A stretch of 64,000 nucleotides of DNA from positions 62,001 through 126,000 of the forward strand of contig NZ_PZKN01000002.1 in NCBI RefSeq assembly GCF_003046795.1. Direction: 5' to 3'. The notes beneath the pieces were generated by a model. It was not told where the DNA came from. It searched no databases and saw nothing but the letters and a program-made list of their open reading frames with translations. This document shows positions 9,154 through 18,000 of this stretch, one piece after another. The stretch is from Desulfonatronum sp. SC1 (lineage in GTDB: Bacteria > Desulfobacterota > Desulfovibrionia > Desulfovibrionales > Desulfonatronaceae). The first letter of the stretch is position 1. Every line of letters begins with the position of its first letter. A program made the translations under genes and the position numbers.

Positions 9154-9944
9154 TGGAAAGCAATGCAGCAAGGGGTGGACGGTTTGCCTTGATCGGCTGG
9201 CTGCTGCTGTGCACGGCGGCCTTCGTCGTTTCCGTCGAGACGTGTTGTCTGGCCCAGGTTGATCCGCAAAGCCGGCTGATGGCCCGGCGAGCCGCCAAGG
9301 CGGACGCCCTGCGCAACCTGCTGGAGCAGGTTTACGGGCTACGGGTGGACGCCACGACCACGGTCCGGGATTTCGTTCTCCAAAGCGACGTGATCCGGAC
9401 TAGAGTCTCCGCCGTGATCCAGGGGGCCGAGGAGGTAGACTATTACGAGCATCCGGACGGCACGGCCGAGGTTACGGTTTCCCTCCTGCTCGGGCCGCTG
9501 GAGGATGTGCTCGGGCGCAGGGTGTTCCTTGACGGCCTTGTCGTCGAAGCCACCGGATATGGTGCCCCCCGCGGCGCGGCCGGATCCGGCGGCGGAGGGC
9601 AGCCGGTCGGCTCCTGGGGAGACGTCCTGCGGGCCGAGGGCTATGGATTACCCCCCAACGATCCCAACATGCACTCCACGGAGCGGCAATTGCTGGCCCG
9701 GCGCGCGGCCCAGGCCGATGCCATGCGCAACCTGGCCGAACGGGTCAACGGGGTGCAGGTGACCGGGGACACCATTGTCCAGGATTTCATGACCCGGAGC
9801 GACACCGTGCGAACCAGGGTGCGGGCCTTTGTCCAGAATGCCCGGATTGTTTCCGAGCAACCGATGGCTGATGGGGGCTATCAGGTGGAAGTGGAAATGG
9901 AGCTGGAACCGTTGCGGCAATTCTTCAACACCATGCGGCCTTGA
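9150..9944 (+). CDS. Secreted protein with two LPP20/FlgP-like domains
   Basis: Exported protein of 264 residues with a hydrophobic N-terminal signal (residues 10-36). It contains two clear LPP20-like domains, at about 42-115 and 190-262. Both have the order RRAAxADAxRNL, then (V/I)xDF, RTRVxAxxQxA and a final beta-rich strand. A Gly-rich linker (GAAGSGGGGQPVG) joins them. The start overlaps the previous stop (ATGA), with GGAGG upstream. The duplication inside one chain, plus copies in the flanking genes, indicates local domain amplification. Confidence 0.75.
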   Translation: MMESNAARGGRFALIGWLLLCTAAFVVSVETCCLAQVDPQSRLMARRAAKADALRNLLEQVYGLRVDATTTVRDFVLQSDVIRTRVSAVIQGAEEVDYYEHPDGTAEVTVSLLLGPLEDVLGRRVFLDGLVVEATGYGAPRGAAGSGGGGQPVGSWGDVLRAEGYGLPPNDPNMHSTERQLLARRAAQADAMRNLAERVNGVQVTGDTIVQDFMTRSDTVRTRVRAFVQNARIVSEQPMADGGYQVEVEMELEPLRQFFNTMRP

Positions 9945-9969
9945 TTTGCCGCTTACAGGAGGCACGAAT

Positions 9970-10410
9970 ATGTCCAAGGTATTGCGACTTTCTTTTCTGC
10001 TGTGCATGGCCCTCGTCCTGGTGGGCTGTTATATCGTTCCCGCGCAACAACCCGATCCCACTCCGGCCCCACCACCGCCCCCCCGCTGGGAGCCCATCAC
10101 GTTGCGGGCCAATGGCCAGGGCGCCCCGCCGGAGCGGGCCATCAACCCGGCCCAGGCCCGGATGATGACCGAGCGGGCCGCCAAGCTGGACGGCTACCGC
10201 AATCTTTTGGAGCAGGCTTACGGCGTGAACATTTCAGCCCAGTCCAATGTCCGCAATTTCGTCCTGCAGAACGACACGGTTCGCTCCCGAGTGGATGCTT
10301 ATATTCGCGGCGCCCGGGTGGTTGATACCATTTATCACGACGATGGCGGGGTGGAAGTGCTCATGGAGATCACCCTGGGGGATGATTTCCGAAGAATGTT
10401 CCCGCGTTGA
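9970..10410 (+). CDS. LPP20/FlgP-like lipoprotein
   Basis: Lipoprotein of 146 residues. The signal ends in LVLVGC and a Pro-rich stretch follows (PDPTPAPPPPPRWEP). One LPP20-like domain spans about 64-140: MMTERAAKLDGYRNLLEQAY, NFVLQNDTVRSRVDAYIRGA, then GGVEVLMEITLG. ATG 9970 is preferred over upstream in-frame starts because AGGAGG lies 8 bp before it and it begins the signal peptide. FlgP of Vibrio and Campylobacter has the same plan: lipobox plus one LPP20 domain of about this size. Confidence 0.78.
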   Translation: MSKVLRLSFLLCMALVLVGCYIVPAQQPDPTPAPPPPPRWEPITLRANGQGAPPERAINPAQARMMTERAAKLDGYRNLLEQAYGVNISAQSNVRNFVLQNDTVRSRVDAYIRGARVVDTIYHDDGGVEVLMEITLGDDFRRMFPR

Positions 10411-10438
10411 TTTTGACCATCTTGTGTTGCTGACGTTC

Positions 10439-10464
10439 GGTTCCCGGTGACACGACCGGGAGCC
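10439..10464. terminator. Hairpin in the spacer after the LPP20 genes
   Basis: GGTTCCCGGT-GACACG-ACCGGGAGCC forms a 10-bp stem with one mismatch, 29 bp after the LPP20 lipoprotein stop. There is no T-run after it, so it may attenuate or stabilise the transcript rather than end it. The rest of the 258-bp spacer (10411-10668) shows no gene. Confidence 0.3.
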
Positions 10465-10668
10465 GGACATGTTCCATTCCGGCGGAGTCGTGATTCCACC
10501 ACATGATGTCCGACCCATGCCCCGCCTCTTCAAGGCAGCAATTTTTCATCCGACCACGTTCCTTGCTACTTGTCTCATTCTTAATGTATTTTCATTGATT
10601 CGATCACCCGTTTTTCGTCCATTATCCGTTTCTCCCTTTCTCTTCTCTCAACCATCGCGAGGTGTCCC

Positions 10669-11844
10669 GTGCGGCAATACCGGTTTTTGCTTCTGGTGGT
10701 CACGCTCCTGTTGCTTCTTCCGTTGCTCCCATGCGTCGGATTTGCCCAGGAGGAGTTTGTCGAGGCCGAGGGCGTGGCCGCCTTGATCGGCGGCAACACT
10801 GTCGTGGCCCGGGAAAAGGCTCTGGACGACGCCCTGCGGAAGGCCGTGGAACAGTCCGTGGGTACGCTGATCTCCTCGGACACCCTTACCGAGCAGTATC
10901 GGGTGGTCCACGACAAGGTTCTGGCCCAGACAGCGGGCTACATCCAAAGCTATTCCGTGGTCCGAGAATACCAGACCGGGGATATTTACCGGGTCGTGGT
11001 CCGGGCCCTGGTCGGTCGGGCCAACCTGATGAACGATCTGCAAGCCCTGGGGCTGCTGCAGGTTCTGGTGGAAAAGCCCAAAGTCGCCATCCTGATCGAG
11101 GAGAAAGTGGCCGGGGTCTTCGGGACACAGGGGTTTGAAGCCATGGGCCAGGCCGAATCCTTGCTGATGCAGAAGTTCCTCAATGCCGGCTTCACCGTCG
11201 TGGACCCCGTGAACATCAAGGAGAACATCGACAGGAACGTCATCCTGCGCAAGCTGGAGGCGGACGATCATGCCGCCAGCGTTGCCGGGTTGCAGGTCGG
11301 CGCCCAGATCGTCGTGTCCGGCAAGTCCTATTCCAAGAACGCCGGCGGGCAGCTCTGGGGCACACAGTTGCAGTCCTTGCAGGGTTCGGTCCAGATTCGG
11401 GCCGTGCGGGTGGACGACGCCCGGGTGATTTCCTCGCAAAGCGCCTTTGCCAACGCGGCGCACGTGGACGAGGTCCAAGGCGGGATGCAGGCCATCCGCA
11501 ATGCCGCGGACCAGGCTGGCGACGCCATGATCCGGGACATCGCCTCCCTCTGGCAGACCGAAACCTATGGCCGCACAAGGCTGGTCACGGTCATGATCAG
11601 CAATCTCCACTCCTACCGCCATCTCGTGGCCATCAAGAATTTTTTCGAAAAGGAAATGCAGGGCGTCCGCGCCGTGCACCAGCGCAGCTACATCCACAAT
11701 ACCGCGGAACTGGCCCTGGACTACAGCGGCCGCTCCTCGAACATCGCGGACGAACTGGCTATCCGGGACTTCACCGATTTCGTACTGGAACCAACCAATG
11801 TCACCCCGACCAGGGTGGATTTTCGGGTGCATCCAATACAGTGA
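10669..11844 (+). CDS. FlgT-like exported protein
   Basis: Exported protein of 391 residues starting at GTG 10669, with a signal peptide ending near GFA-QEE and GCGAGG about 6 bp upstream. Residues about 30-112 form an LPP20-like/FlgT-N-like domain (VAREKALDDALRKAVEQSVG, then a YRVVVRALVGR strand). Residues about 115-260 resemble the CsgG/TolB-like middle domain of FlgT (KVAILIEEKV, VGAQIVVSGKSYSKN, VQIRAVRVDDARVISSQ). The C-terminal part has no clear match. In Vibrio, FlgT with FlgO and FlgP builds the H-ring around the flagellar outer-membrane ring. Flagellar genes fliK-flgD-flgE lie about 17 kb further on but on the other strand. Function is inferred. Confidence 0.65.
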   Translation: MRQYRFLLLVVTLLLLLPLLPCVGFAQEEFVEAEGVAALIGGNTVVAREKALDDALRKAVEQSVGTLISSDTLTEQYRVVHDKVLAQTAGYIQSYSVVREYQTGDIYRVVVRALVGRANLMNDLQALGLLQVLVEKPKVAILIEEKVAGVFGTQGFEAMGQAESLLMQKFLNAGFTVVDPVNIKENIDRNVILRKLEADDHAASVAGLQVGAQIVVSGKSYSKNAGGQLWGTQLQSLQGSVQIRAVRVDDARVISSQSAFANAAHVDEVQGGMQAIRNAADQAGDAMIRDIASLWQTETYGRTRLVTVMISNLHSYRHLVAIKNFFEKEMQGVRAVHQRSYIHNTAELALDYSGRSSNIADELAIRDFTDFVLEPTNVTPTRVDFRVHPIQ

Positions 11845-12039
11845 CCTCAACGTAAACCCAGGTGTAACGTTGCTATGACTCGTTCTGGTGAAAGCCCAAG
11901 TCCAGTGCTTATCTCGTGCTTGGCCAAGGTCCGTCAAATTATCCAATCTGGTAATAAAATTATGCGACAATCTCTTCAATCTAGATGACGGCTAGCTGTG
12001 GAGCTATCTTCGCTTTGATAGGTATACTGGAGAATTATA

Positions 12040-15000
12040 ATGAAAACAAAGAATCATATGTATGTTTTGCAATTTTTATTATGTATGCAATTATTCATAT
12101 CTATATGGACTTTATTATTTTCATTGCCTTGTTATGCCCAGCAATTTGATCTGGACGCCGCATTGATCGATGCCGCAAACAAATCCATGACGCCTCAATC
12201 GACACCTTATCATGAAATGTTGATTTTGGACAACATCAAAAGGCTTGGAGAGCTTCGAAATAATAATAAAATTACTCATGAAAGTTACAGTAAAGCAAGA
12301 TTTGTATATGAAGATCATAATTATACCGCTGCAAAGCGTGTTGCAGCTAGATTTGGATTGGATGTTACATATCAGAGATTGCGAGACGAAAGCGCTGCGG
12401 GATGGGAAGCGAAATCCGACATTGACCTGCAGGTTTCCAGAAAGCCTGGATCGCCCCCCATCACGGATCAGCAGATGCAGATCATTGAAGCGCAGTACCG
12501 TCAGGAATTGCGAAACATCAGCGACAAAAAAGCGCGAGAATCTGGAGTTAAACGGGAATATATACCGGAAAAAACCGGCATTACGGATATCATGATCGAT
12601 CCTGACGCAACAACTGACGCGGAGTGGAACAAGTTTGTTCAGCGACAGCAAAGGGACGGGGCTCTCATTTACTCGCGCAGAACAGCGGCCCGGGTTGAAC
12701 ATCAGCTTCGTGGAAATAGACCGGTGGATCCCCAGGATGGTTGGCAGTACATTCAGGAAATGCTCGAAATGCGCGACAATGTGCGCCTTGGGACGGAAAA
12801 AGCGAAATATACACAGCGAATCAATGATGTCCTGAACAGGATGCAGCAGGACCACGGCCTTGATGTCAAAGGGATGACGCCCGGTCCGGACCCGAAAGTG
12901 GCGGCCCGTGATGCCTATCTGCGGACCCTGGCCGATATTGTCACAAAAAATCCAGCGATGAAACAGCGTATGGGGCACCTGATCGCGCTGCAACTTTACG
13001 ATCTGCCGGAGGGGCAGCGCAACGCGGCCTTGAAGAAGTTGAATCTTGGCGAAATCAGCAAGGATGTTGAAAAAACCATAAACGACTTCAATTTATTGAG
13101 TAGGGGGGTCGACAAGTCGCAGATCAACAGGCTGCGGTCGTTCCTGCAACAGACGAGTACCGGGCAATACCTCCTGGCGCAGTGGGACTCCGACCTGAAC
13201 GCCCTGGACGGTTATGACCGCAGGCTGATGGAGTTTTTCCAGAAAGGGGGCGTGTTCGATAGTGTTCCCGACGTGACCTACAAGAGTCTGCAGACCATGG
13301 CGATGCTGGTAGATATGTTGAACAAGCTGCAACGTGCGCAGAGCGACGCCGACATGGCCATTGAGGTGGGCAAGACGGTGGCGCAATACACCACGGCGGG
13401 CATGATCGTTGGGTATGCGCAGCTTGGTTTGCAGGGCGACCTGGAATCGATTGCCTGGGCTCTTGCCCTGTATATCTGTCCCAAGCTTGCAATCCCCTCG
13501 CTGGTCAAGTCCATCGGCGTCTCGGTGGGCGACATGGCGGCGTCAACGGTCTTTGAAGCCCAGTTTCAACATTTGTACGAGCATGCAAAGTTTAATGAAC
13601 AGGGGCGATTGATCCAAGTCCTGGATTATGGAGGCGCAAATCCCGCATGCGCTTTCGTGAATGATATCCGGGAACCAGGGGCGTTTCGTCTCTTGACGGA
13701 CAAGTTGACTTTTGCCGGGGCGAACGCGTTGCTCAGCGCCATTGAAGGGACGATATACGGAGGGACGCCGCTGGTCATGACGGACAACGCCTCCCTGCAA
13801 GGCGCCTGCGCGGAGGTCAAACGCATCAATGCACTCATTGAAGACGTGCACAAGGTGGAAAGCGCCACGCCTCAAATCACACGGGATGCCGGACCAGGGG
13901 AGGATGTGTCCTACCTGTCACGCGGCGGGCAACAGGCCGTCAAGGAATTGCTCAGGTTGCGATCCGATGCTCAGAAGAGGATTCTTTCGATCCTGTGTGA
14001 ATCCATCAAGGCCGATCTGGAATCCAGGCACGCGGCTGAACAGGCGTTGGGAGCAGGTGGACAGGAAGAGATTGATGAATTGTATGCCAAAATCCAGGAG
14101 CTTTTCCGACAACTTGACATGTATGACGAAGGCATCGGGCAATTACGAAAAGACGCTGGAATGGACGCCAAGGTGGTCGACTGGCTGCGAAGCACGTCCC
14201 GCAAGGAGCGGAACATCAAGATCATGCAGACGCTTCAGCGGTATCATGACGCCTATTCCCAGGTGCTTCGCCTGCGTACGGCCGCGGAAACGCTGCTAGG
14301 TCAGTATGCCGGAGATGCGCCACCCTCATTACGGATTTTGACAGGCTTTATTCCGCTCACCGCGGACCCTGATTACGACCCTTCGCTGGCCGCGAAGATT
14401 TTGCAGGAACTGACGGAAGCATTGCAGCACGATCTGGACACGCTATTGTCCATCAAGAAGGAAGCGCTGTGCGACGGCAGCATCCTTTTGGATTCGGACT
14501 TTGATCGGAGTACGTCCAGAAAAGTCTATCTGGAATCCCTGGGCCTGCTGCAGACACGGCAGATTCAGGACAGCGCCATCCATGTTACTCAACGGGAAAG
14601 CTGGTATTGGTCGCCATTGTATAAAGCCGGCCTGGAAAAACAAAAATTTCATGCTTATGGAGCCGCTGATGCGCGGAGAGAGGCCAGGAAGGCCGCTCTT
14701 GAGGAATTCACGGCTCATTATGCCGCAAAAGGCCCTTCCATGGATATTGTGCCCCCAGCCGAGGTGGCTGCCGGACGGGGGGAAGCGAACCGGCCATATT
14801 TGTTCACCCTGGCCCTGGAACACGTTCCGGATCACGCCGAATTTACATGGTTTGAAGATGCAAAGCCCTTGGGAAGCGGCCCTGTTCTGGAGCACGCCTT
14901 CGGCACCGAGGGAACCCGCGTCATGCGCGCGCGAGCTTCCTGGAAAAAGAGACCCGGGAACTGGTGCGACGGCGATCTCACTTCCGAGTTCGGCGTGGAT

Positions 15001-18000
15001 ATCCCCTCCAGTCCCGGTGCTTCCTCTGAACTGAACATCATCCTTCCTGCTCCCCTGGGTTCCGGGCCAGGACGGGCCGGGGAGCCGTACACATTTGGCG
15101 TTGCAACCGTGAACATTCCGCAGGACGCGGAGTATGTATGGCGCGTTGACATGGAGCAGGCGGGTGAGGGCCAGAGCTTGCGAAAGCAGTTCGATCGGCC
15201 TGGACGGTATATGCTTGCCGTGCATGCCCAGTGGCGGGTGAAAGGCACCGCGGGCGTGATGGATCAGGCCTCTGGCCGGGCCATGTTCAGCATTGAGGAA
15301 GCAGGGGAGCCGGACACACCTGACGGGCCTCCTTCGCAAGCCGACCCAGATGCCCCAGACGAACACGATCCGACAGGCGATCCTGGACAACAGCCCGCGG
15401 CCCCTGCCCAGCCCGACGACTATCGCCGACCATGGGGAGACCAGGATGATCCGGGCCGGGATCAACCACGGACTCCAGGGGGGCCGCCCGCTGATCCCGG
15501 GACGACTGCTCCCGGCGAAGTCCCTGGTCCTGTATCGCCCCAACCCGGAACCACCGGGCCACCCGTTGACGTCCCTACCGTGCCCGATGGTCCTGGTGGC
15601 CCCGGGGCATCTGGATTCCCTCCGGGCGATACGCCAGAATCGCCGCCTCCCGGACAGGAAAAGGATCCCGAACCTCCCCAGCCCCCCGTCTGTACCTATG
15701 AATACAGCGTTTGGGGGCCGTGTGACCGGGACACGAAGAAACAGACGCGTACGGTTATTGGAACTTCCCCGACCGGTTGCGTCGAGAGCGGGCAGCCATC
15801 TCTGGAGCAGGGTTGTACTCCGCCTCCGACGGAGGAAGAGATGTTCGGCCGTTTTATGTATTGTCTTTGTTTTCATTCACCTCACGGTTGGGCGGGGCAT
15901 ATTGGAGTTGGATATTCTCCAAGCGGATATGATGAATGTCATAACAGCGGACCGTGCATTGGTGGACTTGGCGCTTGGGGTAATTGCAGGCGACACTTTA
16001 TTTCCACCACGGAGGAGCAAAAAAAATCATGCTATGAAGGAGCCTACGGGAAGGATTCCTGGGATCCCGAAAAAGCAAATGCCCTGATCAAGGCCGAGAA
16101 CGACAAGGCCAAGCTGCCCTTGGAACTGAAGTTGAGTATCGAGGAGTGCCCGGTCACGGTCCAGTTGGGCGAAATCGTCACGTTCACGGCCACGCCCAAT
16201 GGCGGCATCCCGCCGTACACCTATTCCTGGTCCGGCAACGGCCAGGCCGAGGAGAAGAAATTTACCTTTGCCAACTCCCGCGAGCCGGGAACCCACCCGG
16301 TTTCCGTGACGGTCAGCGACAGCGACGGCAGCTCGGCCACTGTGGAGTGTCCGATCATCGTGGACGCCGTGACCGTGACCATTGAGAAGACCTCGCCGCC
16401 GGAGAACGAGCTGCCCGTGGGGGCCAAGGCCTCATTCCGGGCCACGGTGACCTCCGCGGGCAAACCGGTGGGCGGCGAGTTGCTTTATCGCTGGGAGCCG
16501 CACCCGGAAGTCCGGTTCGGCGATGAGGCCAATCCCCAGCATGAGACGACATCACCGACGACCACGGCGACGTATCTCCGCCCCGGCAACGTGGGGATGT
16601 GGGTCAACGTCCTGCAAAAAGAAGGCGAAACCTATCGGACCATTGGCGAATCGGATCAACTCCCCATGTCCATCATCGGGCCGACCCTGACCCTTGCGGC
16701 GGACAAGAGTCAGCCCAAGGTCGGGGAAACGGTCGTGGTCACGGTCAAGGAAGAACCGGCCATGACTGATGATGCCATCGGCTTCGTCTGGGAGGTGCGG
16801 GGCGATGTACTCAGCGCCGGGGCCGCCCCCAACGTGCCCAACCACCGGGCGCACTCCTTCGTGTTCAAGGACGCCCAGCCGGTCACCGTGACGGTGCGGG
16901 CCAGGACAAAATTCCATGGGGATGATTTGGGCGAGGCGAGCATTGAGCTTTCGGCCCAGGGTTACGAGGTGACCATCAGCGGTCCGGAATATCGCGGCCC
17001 CAAGCCGCGAATCTGGAAATGCGACGGGCAACTGGGCACGGCCAAGGATTGCCGGATCGTCGAAGTGGATCAGGAACTGGCCGTTTTCCGGGATCTGGGG
17101 CTGGCGGCCAAGGTCACGCCGGAGCCGGAAAAAGGGCCGGTCAAATACAGATGGTCCATTGACCCCTCGGGCATTTGCGGCATTCCCGGTTCGGGCAGGG
17201 AATTGACCATCAATTGCAGCCAGACCGGAACCTATCTGGTGCGCCTGGAAGCCCGGGACAGCCAGGACGTGATTCTGGGCCAGGCTGAAAAGAGCGTGGC
17301 CATCACCATTTCCCAGGAGGATTTGGACAATGCCGAGCGGCTGAAGGTCTCCCTGGAGGCCGGAGATCCGGTTCGGGTCGGCGAGTCGGTGACCATCCAG
17401 GCCGAGGTGGCCGGAGGCAAGGCCCCGCTGACCTTTACCTGGAGCGGGGGCGTGGACGGCTCGGATACGTTGGTCACGTTCACGCCTACGGAGCCAGGGG
17501 TGCAGACAATAACCGTGCAGGCGGCGGACGCGGACGGCAAGCGCGGCGAGGCGGAGATCAAGTTGGATGCGCAACCGGCAGCGCTGGCCGTGGAACTGGC
17601 CTGCGATCCGTCGACCCTGAAGGTTGGCGAGATGGCGACCTTGACCGCCACTGTCTCTGGGGGCATGCCAGAATACAATTATGCCTGGATCGGAGCGTCC
17701 GGCAGTGGGGAGAGCTTCAAGTGGACCCCGGAGGAGCCGGGGGAGCAGGAAGTATCCGTACAGGTCACGGACAAAAAAGGAGAGACGATTTCCGCCAGCC
17801 TGAAGGTGGAGGTTTTGCCGCTGCCGCTCCAGGCCGAACTGTCCGTGGACAAAGCCGAGGTGAAGCTGGGGGATGCGGTTTCCGTGCAGGCCAAGGTCAG
17901 TGGGGGCAAGCCGGAATACAGCTATGCCTGGACTGGCGTGACCGGGCAGGGTGCCGCCGCGACCTGGAATGCCGGAGCATCGGGGCGGCATATGGTCAGC

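Noticed and set aside
10648-11979. 443-codon minus-strand frame opposite the FlgT-like gene
   Set aside because: It encodes a His/Asp/Gly-rich shadow with no domain or signal; the plus-strand gene has a clean signal peptide and domains.
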